DNA of 11,143 nucleotides from Aalborgiella sp031422495 (GTDB lineage: Bacteria > Pseudomonadota > Gammaproteobacteria > Burkholderiales > Burkholderiaceae_C). The translations under genes were made by a program, and so were the position numbers. Positions 1 to 6,256 of this stretch are shown piece by piece (positions within the stretch are counted from its first letter, which is position 1; each line of letters begins with the position of its first letter). Where the stretch lies: NCBI GenBank assembly GCA_031422495.1, contig JANPLX010000003.1, positions 1-11,143 of the forward strand. Reading direction: 5' to 3'. The notes beneath the pieces were generated by a model. It was not told the origin of the DNA and ran no database searches. It saw only the letters and a program-made list of their open reading frames with translations.

Positions 1-447
1 TGCCTAGCCCTCTTGCCCAAAAACTTGGTCATCTTCGGCATCATGGGCACCTTCCCCTTCTTCATCACCGGCATCGTCGCCTTCAAGCGCCAGTGGGGCG
101 TGCCCAGCCCCGCCAAACAGCAAGCCGAGCTAGACCGCCTGTCTGCCCTGTCATGGCGCGACTTTTCAGCCGAGCTAGAAGCCAAATTTGTCAAACAAGG
201 CTTTGAAGTCACCCGCTTGAACTCGGGCGTGGCAGATTTCAAGCTAGAAAAAGGCGGCCACATCACCCTAGTCAACGCCAAACGCTACAAAGCCGCCACC
301 CACGGCCTGGAAGCCCTGCAAGCCCTGGTCGCCCAGCAAGAAGCCCAAGGCGCAGACAAAGCCATGTACGTATGCCTAAGCCCAGTTACAGCGCAAGCGG
401 GGAAGTTTGCTAAGGAGAAAGAGGTGGTTTTGGGGTGGGTTAGCTAG
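1..447 (+). CDS. Mrr-like restriction-endonuclease-fold membrane protein, 3' part only
   Basis: The reading frame is open to the window edge, so the true start lies upstream; the TTG at 13 is only the first possible initiation codon inside the window. The visible part begins in a hydrophobic segment (about residues 8-28 of the visible frame), followed by a basic turn (FKRQW) and a soluble domain. That domain resembles the Mrr/PD-(D/E)XK nuclease fold of a Burkholderiales family with two N-terminal membrane helices: SWRDFSAELEAKF, then GFEVTRLNSGVADF, then VNAKRYK. The Asp of ADF and the Lys of NAK fit the catalytic positions, but the usual acidic or Gln residue two before the Lys is Asn. The protein ends abruptly (EVVLGWVS) where relatives, as I remember them, continue further, and the A+T-rich island begins soon after. 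A nuclease fold is likely; activity on DNA is unproven. Confidence 0.6.
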   Translation, partial: CLALLPKNLVIFGIMGTFPFFITGIVAFKRQWGVPSPAKQQAELDRLSALSWRDFSAELEAKFVKQGFEVTRLNSGVADFKLEKGGHITLVNAKRYKAATHGLEALQALVAQQEAQGADKAMYVCLSPVTAQAGKFAKEKEVVLGWVS

Positions 448-622
448 CATTTGCGACAAAGCGAACACCCACGATGAGGGTTGTGCAGTTTACTTGGCAA
501 CGGGGGAGGTAATTGGCACCACTTTTCATCGGAGTTAATGCTTAAAAAACACTGAAGTGAATACATAATGGCTTAAATATATAAAAATTTAGTTAGTGGT
601 TTTAATTTAAAGGCGAATTTGA
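448..622 (+). promoter_or_regulatory. avcD leader; possible site of an AvcI-like inhibitory RNA
   Basis: This 175-bp gap becomes strongly A+T-rich after about 540. A TTGGCA hexamer at 513-518 could be a -35 element, but no good -10 follows at 17 bp. A small imperfect hairpin is possible at 465-484 (ACACCC with GGG-T-TGT). In studied AvcD loci (Vibrio cholerae, E. coli) a short RNA, AvcI, is encoded directly upstream of avcD and inhibits the enzyme. The size and position here are compatible with such an RNA, but no conserved sequence was recognised, so this is inference from context only. Confidence 0.25.
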
Positions 623-2245
623 ATGACGGCATTAAAAAAATTGGACTCTCCATCTGTATCTGATTCGACTGGAAAAGACAATAAAAACCTACTAGATAAG
701 TTTGATGCACGTAAATCGCACGAACTCATAATCGCTCTTGCTGGGCCTATTGGCTGCGGCATTTCTCCAATAGTTGCAGGTCTAAAAGTTAGACTTAAGG
801 AGCGTGGATACGTCGATGTTGTTCATATTAAATTAAGTGACTTTCTTATTGAGACGATTCAAAGTGATATTGTTGCCGAATGGGAAGCGCCTCTCAATTC
901 CTCAGATAGGTTGATTCGTTATCGACGATTACAAGAAGCTGGTAAAGAACTCCGACGTCGTTCAGTAAATCCGGCAATTCTTGCAGAATACGCAGCCAGA
1001 GAAATTGCCGTCGATAGAACACGACGAAATCAACAAAACTCAAATTCTTTGGAGGATAGGCTCATTGTCCCCAACAGAGTTGCCTATTTGATAGATCAAG
1101 TTAAAAGGCCTGAAGAAGTTGCTTTGCTTCGGGCTGTGTATAGAAATCTTTTCTTCCTTGCAGGTGTAACACGGATTCACGATCAAAGGGTTAAAGCGCT
1201 AACAAAGGAAGAAGTTCGCTCTGATGAAGTTAATATGCTTATGGAAATTGATCGATTGGAAGATGGTGATGATGGGCAGCAACTAGACAAGACCTTGCAT
1301 CTTGCTGATTATTTTTTTCGAAACGATGCCACAACGGTTGACGCACAACGAATCAAATTAAATAGATTCCTCGATTTGGTGCATGGGGATAAGAGTGTTA
1401 CACCGACTGATTCTGAGCAAGGCATGTACTCAGCATATTGTGCAGGACTGAGATCTGCATGCTTATCTCGCCAAGTTGGTGCGGCTATTGCAGCAAGTTC
1501 AGGTGAAGTTATTGCGACTGGTTGTAATGATGTTCCTCGGGCAGGTGGTGGGTTATACAACGCATCAATGGAGGGGTTGGATAACCGTTGCGTTCATTTG
1601 GAAGGTCAAGAATGCTTTAATGATTTGCATAAAAAGAAATTGCAAAATGAGGTAGCAGACGCTGTTGAAAAAGTCTTAAATAAGGCAGAAAAAGGACCTA
1701 TTAAGCTAACACCTAAAGATCGTGAAAGTCTTTTGAATGGGATATACAAAAACACGCGTCTTAAAGATTTGCTTGAGTTCTCACGGTCCGTGCATGCGGA
1801 AATGGACGCTATCGTTTCACTGGCTAGACTGGGTGGTACTGGACTAGCTAATGCAACTTTGTATACGACAACATTTCCGTGTCATAACTGTGCACGCCAC
1901 ATAGTTGCTTCTGGAATAACCAAGGTTTTTTACTTTGAGCCGTATGAAAAAAGCCTTGCAAAAGATCTTCATAGTGATGCTATAGCTTTTGAGGTTGAGG
2001 AAAGCAAAGATCAAAATCCTAAACGAGTTGAATTTTTACATTTTGAAGGTGTCTCACCTCGGCAGTTTCACAACATGTTTAGAGCCGTATCTAGGAAAAA
2101 TAAAACAGGTAAATATGAATCGATTATGATACAAGAAGCAGACAAAGTAATACCTGAGTATCTAGATAGCTATCAAGATTTTGAGGCGAAGGCAGTATCC
2201 CATCTTGTAAGTGAGATGGAAAAACTAAGTAAAAATCTACATTGA
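623..2245 (+). CDS. avcD: Anti-phage dCTP/dCMP deaminase (AvcD-type)
   Basis: The 540-aa protein has the two-domain plan of the anti-phage deaminases. The N-terminal P-loop kinase-like domain (about 32-260) carries GPIGCGIS at residues 41-48, a P-loop in which the usual Lys is Ile. The C-terminal deoxycytidylate deaminase domain (about 268-490) has LSRQVGAAI, the zinc/catalytic HAE (His391, Glu393) and PCHNC (Cys420, Cys423). An insertion of about 80 residues separates GCNDVP from HAE. A housekeeping dCMP deaminase is far shorter and lacks the N-terminal domain. In the family, the enzyme converts dCTP and dCMP to dUTP and dUMP once phage infection stops host transcription, starving phage replication. 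ATG 623 follows AAAGG at 609-613. Base composition is far more A+T-rich than the neighbours (one hand-counted 60-base line at 1621 is 32% G+C), which suggests transfer. A small gene follows after 54 bp and a terminator after that. Confidence 0.9.
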   Translation: MTALKKLDSPSVSDSTGKDNKNLLDKFDARKSHELIIALAGPIGCGISPIVAGLKVRLKERGYVDVVHIKLSDFLIETIQSDIVAEWEAPLNSSDRLIRYRRLQEAGKELRRRSVNPAILAEYAAREIAVDRTRRNQQNSNSLEDRLIVPNRVAYLIDQVKRPEEVALLRAVYRNLFFLAGVTRIHDQRVKALTKEEVRSDEVNMLMEIDRLEDGDDGQQLDKTLHLADYFFRNDATTVDAQRIKLNRFLDLVHGDKSVTPTDSEQGMYSAYCAGLRSACLSRQVGAAIAASSGEVIATGCNDVPRAGGGLYNASMEGLDNRCVHLEGQECFNDLHKKKLQNEVADAVEKVLNKAEKGPIKLTPKDRESLLNGIYKNTRLKDLLEFSRSVHAEMDAIVSLARLGGTGLANATLYTTTFPCHNCARHIVASGITKVFYFEPYEKSLAKDLHSDAIAFEVEESKDQNPKRVEFLHFEGVSPRQFHNMFRAVSRKNKTGKYESIMIQEADKVIPEYLDSYQDFEAKAVSHLVSEMEKLSKNLH

Positions 2246-2299
2246 CAAGTGGTGTAGACCGTCTGATAATTAAAGTCGTTCAATTTAACTGGAGAAACT

Positions 2300-2521
2300 A
2301 TGCGAGACGTACTAGAAACACCTCGTCAATTTGCTCTCGAATTTGAATCGGTTGGTGAAAATGGAGGCGTGACGCTAACGGCGAAGGTCGAAGGCCAATC
2401 AAATGTGGTTTCTGTTAATTTTTGCCAGCACCGTAGTTCAAAACTTAGAGCTACAGATGGTAAAGAGAAAGATCGAATTCTGGAGCATGTTTTATCAAAT
2501 GCTCGAAAATTGAGCTGGTAA
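2300..2521 (+). CDS. Small protein of unknown function downstream of avcD
   Basis: This 73-aa protein is not recognised. ATG 2300 follows a good Shine-Dalgarno sequence (GGAGAAA, 2291-2297). It lies 54 bp after avcD with no terminator between, and a strong terminator follows its stop codon, so the two genes probably share a transcript. They also share the A+T-rich composition. The first part (residues 10-42) alternates hydrophobic and polar residues as in beta strands (FALEFESV, VTLTAKVEG, VVSVNFCQ). The last 20 residues look like a charged helix (KEKDRILEHVLSNARKL). No signal peptide or membrane segment is seen and there is a single Cys. Context suggests an accessory to, or regulator of, the deaminase, but it could simply be a passenger gene of the island. 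Confidence 0.75.
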   Translation: MRDVLETPRQFALEFESVGENGGVTLTAKVEGQSNVVSVNFCQHRSSKLRATDGKEKDRILEHVLSNARKLSW

Positions 2522-2534
2522 TGCTAAATTCTGT

Positions 2535-2565
2535 AAAAAAGCCGCAACATTGCGGCTTTTTTATT
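2535..2565 (+). terminator. Intrinsic terminator of the avcD cassette
   Basis: A perfect inverted repeat (AAAAAAGCCGCAA / TTGCGGCTTTTTT) has a G+C-rich core GCCGCA/TGCGGC, a loop of about four bases and a run of six T. It begins 14 bp after the stop of the 73-aa gene. Because of its flanking A and T runs it could work in both directions. Confidence 0.9.
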
Positions 2566-2577
2566 TCTAAACAGATT

Positions 2578-2610
2578 GCGTCACTTCATATTTCAAAGTG
2601 ATGCCTTTTT
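2578..2610 (+). terminator. Possible second, weaker terminator hairpin
   Basis: GCGTCACTT (2578-2586) can pair with AAGTGATGC (2596-2604) through nine pairs including one G-T wobble, with a nine-base loop, and CTTTTT follows directly. It stands 12 bp after the main terminator, so it may be a back-up terminator or a chance hairpin. Confidence 0.4.
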
Positions 2611-2754
2611 GACTTAGGTTCTATTCACTTACCACAAGTAAAGTTGTGAAGATATCGATCATGGTGTCGCTTCGGGGATAGATTGTTCAAACTGTATTGA
2701 AATCATCCAAAACGTAACGCCCATATTGGAGGGGTATTTTCGTCTATAACCAAA
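2611..2754. other. Intergenic stretch with no recognisable gene
   Basis: This forms most of the gap of about 310 bp between the avcD terminator and the zinc-ribbon gene. It is moderately A+T-rich. No open frame with a ribosome binding site, no tRNA and no clear promoter was seen. The dispersed repeat copy A follows at 2755. Confidence 0.5.
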
Positions 2755-2790
2755 GTATTTATTGACTAAATAGCTATCAAATACATAGTA
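2755..2790 (+). repeat. Dispersed intergenic repeat, copy A (partial)
   Basis: It has the core TATTTATTGACTAAATAGCT followed by ATCAAATA and CATAG. It matches copies B and D from TATTTATTG to the AAATA part but lacks the CTAGCCGGCG end seen in B and D. It lies between the avcD cassette and the zinc-ribbon gene. Confidence 0.8.
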
Positions 2791-2921
2791 AAAATCAGCA
2801 AACCTGATTCAACTTCTGCAACCACGGAGTGAGGTTCTTTTGCCGCCGTCGCGCCCACAGCCCCCAAGCAGCGACAATCTACCCTCAAGGACTCTCCCAT
2901 ACCCCACATTCAGAACTCCAA

Positions 2922-3191
2922 ATGACCCAAGATTCAACCCCAACCCAAGCCACCGACCCCAAAAAACCAACCCTGTGCGAACCCTGCGCTGGGATTCAGC
3001 AGAACTGGCGGCGGGCGCCTGGGCATGTGGAGTTGATTCAGGGGGTGAACCGCAAGGCGGAGCGTAGCCATGGGCAGGTGACGATCACGCGCTACTGGTG
3101 TGAGCGCTGCGGTACGGCTTGGGATTATGAGAACAACAAGGTGAAGATGGACGCGGGCTGGTCGGTTGTGCCGGGGGCGAGAAGGGGTTAA
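2922..3191 (+). CDS. Small zinc-ribbon protein of unknown role
   Basis: From ATG 2922 the product is 89 aa. Two Cys pairs, CEPC near residue 18 and CERC near residue 62, are about 40 residues apart and together form a likely zinc ribbon. The second pair sits in a WCERCGTAWDYE context. The first 15 residues are rich in Thr, Pro and Gln and probably disordered. The frame is open upstream to a GTG at 2829, but those extra 31 residues are Arg/His/Pro-rich and look like translated non-coding DNA, so I prefer the internal ATG even though no good Shine-Dalgarno sequence precedes it. No signal peptide or membrane segment is seen. Repeats flank the gene on both sides, so it is probably transcribed alone. 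Nucleic-acid or protein binding is possible; no function can be assigned. Confidence 0.6.
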   Translation: MTQDSTPTQATDPKKPTLCEPCAGIQQNWRRAPGHVELIQGVNRKAERSHGQVTITRYWCERCGTAWDYENNKVKMDAGWSVVPGARRG

Positions 3192-3230
3192 AACTTCGGT
3201 TTTGGGGTGATTCAGGCTTCAAATTCGTGC

Positions 3231-3276
3231 CTAGCCGGCGTATTTATTGCCTAAATAGCTATTAAATATATAGCAA
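3231..3276 (+). repeat. Dispersed intergenic repeat, copy B
   Basis: This is a full-length copy starting CTAGCCGGCG, then TATTTATTGCCTAAATAGCT and ATTAAATATATAGCAA. Its reverse complement matches copy D at 42 of 46 positions by eye. It lies between the zinc-ribbon gene and the pirin gene, so it may also shape the transcript end or start there. Confidence 0.85.
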
Positions 3277-3312
3277 ATTCACGTTCATTTATTCAGTGGC
3301 ACAATAAAAAGC

Positions 3313-3318
3313 GGAGGA
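3313..3318 (+). promoter_or_regulatory. Shine-Dalgarno sequence that decides the TTG start of the pirin gene
   Basis: GGAGGA lies eight bases before TTG 3327. The next in-frame ATG is at codon 28, inside the conserved domain and without a comparable site, so the rare TTG start is the best choice. Confidence 0.8.
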
Positions 3319-3326
3319 TTTGAACC

Positions 3327-4178
3327 TTGAATACCGCACTAACCACATCCAACCGAGCCATCATTTACCGCACCCTAGGCAGCAAACACGGCCCGATTAC
3401 CCGTTTGATGAGCCCGTCTGACTTGGGCGAGCACCTCAAGCCGTTTGTGTTTTTAGACCATTTTGAAGCGGAATCGTCCAGTTTTGCCGGTTTTGGCATG
3501 CACCCGCATTCAGGCATCGCCACGCTGACATGGATGATGCAAGGCTCGGCCAGCTACGAAGACACGACGGGTAAAGCCGGCTTGCTACCCGAGGGCGGGG
3601 TGGAGTGGATGCAGGCGGGCGGCGGGGTGTGGCACAGCAGCAGCCCGACAGCGGGCATTGCGATGCGCGGCTTTCAGCTCTGGGTGGCTTTGCCGCCAGC
3701 TTTTGAAAATGCGACGGCGCATAGCAGCTACATGGCGCCAGAGGTGATTCCGCAAGACGGCCCGGCGCGGGTGTTGCTGGGGCGCTATGGCGATGCCAAA
3801 AGCACGGTCACGCCGCCGTCAGACATGAATTACCTAGCCGTGAACCTCCAAGCCGGCGAAAGCTGGACGTATTTGCCACCCGCAAGGCACACCGTGGCAT
3901 GGGCGGCGTTGAGTCGGGGTAAGCTGGCTGTGGGAGAAGTCTCTGATGCACCTATGGCTGCGGGGGAAATGGTGGTGTTTGACCAAAGCGCGGGCAGCAT
4001 CACCTTCAAAGCGTTGGAAGCGGCCGAGTTTGTCCTCGGATCAGCGGTTCAACATCCGCATGATCTGGTGCTGGGGCGCTATTCTGTGCATACCAGCCCA
4101 GCGGCTTTGCAACAGGGCGAGGCGACGATCAAGCAAATGGGTGTGGCGCTAGCGACGCAGCGGCGGTTGCAAAAATAA
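3327..4178 (+). CDS. Pirin-family protein (bicupin)
   Basis: The 283-aa protein has the pirin length and the N-terminal pirin signature: GMHPHSGIATLTWMMQGS, then EDTTGKAG, then VEWMQAGGGVWHSSSP. The C-terminal cupin half includes ELVLG-like turns and HPHDLVLGRYSVHTSP. Pirins bind a single metal through two His of HPH, a later His and a Glu two positions after it. Here His59, His61 and His103 are present, but the Glu position (105) is Ser. Some family members oxidise quercetin and others act as regulatory partners; the missing Glu makes a standard dioxygenase reaction uncertain. The protein is cytoplasmic, with no signal peptide. Translation starts at a TTG preceded by a strong GGAGGA. It is flanked by repeat copies B and C and is probably monocistronic. 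Confidence 0.88.
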   Translation: MNTALTTSNRAIIYRTLGSKHGPITRLMSPSDLGEHLKPFVFLDHFEAESSSFAGFGMHPHSGIATLTWMMQGSASYEDTTGKAGLLPEGGVEWMQAGGGVWHSSSPTAGIAMRGFQLWVALPPAFENATAHSSYMAPEVIPQDGPARVLLGRYGDAKSTVTPPSDMNYLAVNLQAGESWTYLPPARHTVAWAALSRGKLAVGEVSDAPMAAGEMVVFDQSAGSITFKALEAAEFVLGSAVQHPHDLVLGRYSVHTSPAALQQGEATIKQMGVALATQRRLQK

Positions 4179-4202
4179 GTTTAGTTTTGATTTATTTGCG
4201 CT

Positions 4203-4250
4203 ATGCTTTTTATAGCTACATAGTCAATAAATACGCCGTCTAGCGTCTAA
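4203..4250 (-). repeat. Dispersed intergenic repeat, copy C (diverged, inverted)
   Basis: Read on the minus strand it gives CTAGACGGCG, then TATTTATTGACTATGTAGCT. It shares the core with copies A, B and D but has a short deletion and changes at the TATATAGC end. It also shares the outer AG(C/T)GTCTAA segment with copy D, so the family unit may extend beyond 46 bp. Confidence 0.75.
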
Positions 4251-4281
4251 TTTTTAGGTCAAAAGGCTACAAAATCATCGT

Positions 4282-4300
4282 AAACCCTCGTCAAGGGTTT
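4282..4300. other. Perfect hairpin AAACCCT/AGGGTTT
   Basis: A seven-bp perfect inverted repeat has a five-base loop (CGTCA). No T run follows on the plus strand, so it is not a typical intrinsic terminator. It may stabilise the 3' end of the pirin transcript or be part of the lipase upstream region. Confidence 0.5.
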
Positions 4301-4307
4301 GTACCAG

Positions 4308-4330
4308 ATAAAAAAAGCACGGTCGTGCTT
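4308..4330 (-). terminator. Terminator-like hairpin AAGCAC/GTGCTT facing the minus strand
   Basis: AAGCAC (4315-4320) pairs with GTGCTT (4325-4330) around GGTC. On the minus strand a run of seven T follows, as in an intrinsic terminator; on the plus strand only A follows. No minus-strand gene is seen that would need it, so it may block antisense transcription towards pirin or be without function. Confidence 0.4.
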
Positions 4331-4342
4331 AAAAATACGCCC

Positions 4343-4380
4343 ACAGCAAAAGTGCGGAGTAGACAAATTTTTTTTGCTGT
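4343..4380 (+). promoter_or_regulatory. Inverted repeat in the lipase leader
   Basis: ACAGCAAAA (4343-4351) is the exact reverse complement of TTTTGCTGT (4372-4380), with a 20-base loop that ends in a T run, and TTTT follows directly. It lies 31 bp before the lipase start. It could be an operator for a dimeric regulator or a leader stem-loop; the sequence alone does not decide. Confidence 0.4.
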
Positions 4381-4401
4381 TTTACTTTCTAAACAAAACA
4401 T

Positions 4402-4408
4402 AAGGAAC
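4402..4408 (+). promoter_or_regulatory. Shine-Dalgarno sequence that decides the lipase start
   Basis: AAGGAAC lies a few bases before ATG 4412 and directly precedes a complete signal peptide. This supports 4412 over the upstream in-frame GTG at 4325, which would put 29 Lys/Arg- and Asn-rich residues before the signal peptide. Confidence 0.8.
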
Positions 4409-4411
4409 AGC

Positions 4412-5347
4412 ATGAAATTAAAACGTATGGCGGCCGCTTGTGGCTTGGCTTTGGTTATGTCACTGAGTTCATTCACGGCGACGCAGGCGTCAGACACCTA
4501 TGCGCAGACCAAATACCCAGTCGTGCTGGTGCACGGTTTGTTGGGGTTTGATGCGATTGGCCCGATCAATTACTTCTACGGTGTGCCTAGCGCTTTGCGC
4601 AACAGCGGCGCGACGGTGTTCACGCCCAATGTGTCGCAAGCCAACAGCACCGAGCTGCGCGGTGAGCAGCTGTTGCTGCAGCTACGTAGCCTCAAAGCCC
4701 AATATGGCTATGCCAAGTTCAACCTGGTGGGCCACAGCCATGGCGGCAACACGGCGCGCTATGTGGCAGCTGTGGCGCCTGAGTTGGTGGCCAGTGTGAC
4801 CAGCGTGGGCACGCCGCATACGGGCAGCAAAACAGCGGATGGCATCAAAAACTTTACCGATGCAGCGCATGTTACCGGTTTAGCGGTGGCGGTGGTGGAT
4901 GGCTTGTCGAATTTGATCGCGTTTTTCTCAGGCAGCAGTGGCAACCCACAAAGCTCGTTTGCGGCCTTACAGTCGCTGAGCACTAGTGGTGCTGCCGATT
5001 TCAACCGCCGTTTCCCGCAAGGCGCACCCACCACGGCCTGCGGCCAAGGCGCTGAGCTGGTGAACGGTGTGCGCTATCACTCCTACGGCGGCACATCGGT
5101 GCTGACCAATGCGTTCGACGTCAGCGATGGGGTGCTGGGAGCGGGTGCTTTGTTTTTTGGCTTTGAGCAAAACGACGGCGTGGTGGGGCAGTGCTCTAGC
5201 CATTGGGGCAAGGTCATTCGCGACGATTACCCGTGGAACCACTTGGACGAGGTAAACCAAGCATTTGGGTTGCGCGGCTTGTTTTCGCCCGACCCGGTGG
5301 CGATGTACCGCGCCCAAGCTAACCGCCTCAAAACATTGGGGCTGTGA
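4412..5347 (+). CDS. lipA: Secreted triacylglycerol lipase (LipA, family I type)
   Basis: The 311-aa precursor begins with a Sec signal peptide (MKLKRMAAAC, then a hydrophobic core to about residue 22, likely cleavage near TQA-S at 26/27). A mature size of about 285 aa fits Pseudomonas-type family I.1 lipases. The alpha/beta-hydrolase parts are VVLVHGLLGF with oxyanion His41-Gly42 (37-46) and the nucleophile elbow GHSHGG with Ser109. They continue with GTPHTGS at 133-139, the acid Asp255 in EQNDGVVG and the catalytic His277 in WNHLDEVN. Cys210 and Cys261 can form the single conserved disulfide. The enzyme hydrolyses long-chain triacylglycerols outside the cell and needs a dedicated foldase, which follows with a 4-bp overlap. 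The leader holds an inverted repeat that may be regulatory. The symbol refers to lipase, not lipoate synthase. Confidence 0.95.
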   Translation: MKLKRMAAACGLALVMSLSSFTATQASDTYAQTKYPVVLVHGLLGFDAIGPINYFYGVPSALRNSGATVFTPNVSQANSTELRGEQLLLQLRSLKAQYGYAKFNLVGHSHGGNTARYVAAVAPELVASVTSVGTPHTGSKTADGIKNFTDAAHVTGLAVAVVDGLSNLIAFFSGSSGNPQSSFAALQSLSTSGAADFNRRFPQGAPTTACGQGAELVNGVRYHSYGGTSVLTNAFDVSDGVLGAGALFFGFEQNDGVVGQCSSHWGKVIRDDYPWNHLDEVNQAFGLRGLFSPDPVAMYRAQANRLKTLGL

Positions 5348-6249
5348 ACTTGGCAAAGTTGCCTAGCCTGCGGTTGAGCAGCGTTGCCGCCTTCATGGTG
5401 GTGACTGCTGCTGTGGCTTATGCGGCCATGATGATATTCAGCCCCGTAGATCAAACGACGGCAGCCTCAAAGCGTCTAGCAAGTTCGGGCGGATCGCGGT
5501 TTTTAGTTGCCGATGGGGATGGTACCGAGCAAGTTAAACCGCTTTTGGTGGCAGGCGAGGGTGGCAAGGGTTTGAATCTGCAAGAGTCATCGCTGGCAGA
5601 TACCCAAGCCGATGGCACTTGGAGCATAGGCCCCGACGGCCAAGCGCAGCCCAGCTTGGCGCTGCGCCGCCGGTTTGACTACTTTTTGCTGCTACAGGGC
5701 GAGCGTGATATCGCCGCGCTGACGGCAGACATCCAACGTCAAGTCTCAGCCGCGCATGGGCAAATCGCCGCGCAGCAGGTCATGGCACTGTGGCGCAGCT
5801 ATTTGCAACTGCAGCAGCACCGTTGGACAACCCAAGTCGACATGCAGCGCCCCAGCACCTGGTCTAGCGCCTTGACCGAGCGCAGCATGAAGCGGCGCGA
5901 GCTGCTAGGCATCGCCTGGGCGGAAGCCTTTTACCGTGGCGAAGAGAACGATTTGCGGCAACTAATAGCCAAATCTAACGGGCAAGCTAACGGCCAAGAG
6001 TTAACCAGCCCCGCTGCAGAACGCAATCTACCCAATGTCTTGCCAGACGCCACGCAGCGCCAAGCCAGCGTAGATGCTGAATGGCAGCAATGGAGCCAGC
6101 GCCTAGAAGCAGCGCGCAGCCACATTGCAAAACTACAGCAAGCGCCTGAGCTGTCTGAGCCACAGCGTGCTGATGCTGTGGCAGCCTATGTGACGAGTCA
6201 ATTTAGTGGCTCTGAGCTGCTGCGAGTGAAGGCTTTGTTGAAGTTGTAG
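5344..6249 (+). CDS. lifO: Lipase-specific foldase (Lif/LipB), membrane-anchored
   Basis: The 301-aa protein has one N-terminal membrane segment (about residues 11-31) with no cleavage site, then an Ala/Gly/Ser-rich linker and a helical periplasmic domain. Upstream of the signature is the family-typical DTQADGTW...DGQ stretch. The signature itself, RRRFDYFLLL at 108-117, follows the known R-x-x-F-D-Y-(F/C)-L-(S/T)-A motif, except that the last two positions are Leu-Leu. The rest is rich in Gln, Ala and Leu, with amphipathic helices that wrap around the lipase. It works as a steric chaperone that folds the exported lipase in the periplasm. The GTG start overlaps the lipase stop (GTGA), so translation is coupled. 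It is somewhat shorter than many characterised foldases but ends normally (SELLRVKALLKL). Confidence 0.93.
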   Translation: MNLAKLPSLRLSSVAAFMVVTAAVAYAAMMIFSPVDQTTAASKRLASSGGSRFLVADGDGTEQVKPLLVAGEGGKGLNLQESSLADTQADGTWSIGPDGQAQPSLALRRRFDYFLLLQGERDIAALTADIQRQVSAAHGQIAAQQVMALWRSYLQLQQHRWTTQVDMQRPSTWSSALTERSMKRRELLGIAWAEAFYRGEENDLRQLIAKSNGQANGQELTSPAAERNLPNVLPDATQRQASVDAEWQQWSQRLEAARSHIAKLQQAPELSEPQRADAVAAYVTSQFSGSELLRVKALLKL

Positions 6250-6256
6250 TCCTATA

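Noticed and set aside
623..2245. Reading the deaminase as a housekeeping dCMP deaminase or ComEB
   Set aside because: The length of 540 aa, the N-terminal P-loop-like domain and the large insertion before HAE are not found in those enzymes.
448..2754. Integration site repeats flanking the A+T-rich island
   Set aside because: No tRNA, integrase or matching direct repeats could be seen at the two edges, so the way it arrived is not called.
2829..2921. GTG start extending the zinc-ribbon protein to 120 aa
   Set aside because: The extra residues are Arg/His/Pro-rich without domain character and look like translated intergenic DNA; a second overlapping frame in the same stretch has the same appearance.
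4325..4411. Upstream GTG start giving a 340-aa lipase
   Set aside because: It would add 29 residues before a complete signal peptide and lies in the arm of a hairpin; ATG 4412 has a Shine-Dalgarno sequence and the right mature length.
4967..5356. 129-aa minus-strand open frame over the lipase 3' end
   Set aside because: It is fully antisense to lipase coding sequence with intact catalytic residues, so it is a shadow frame.
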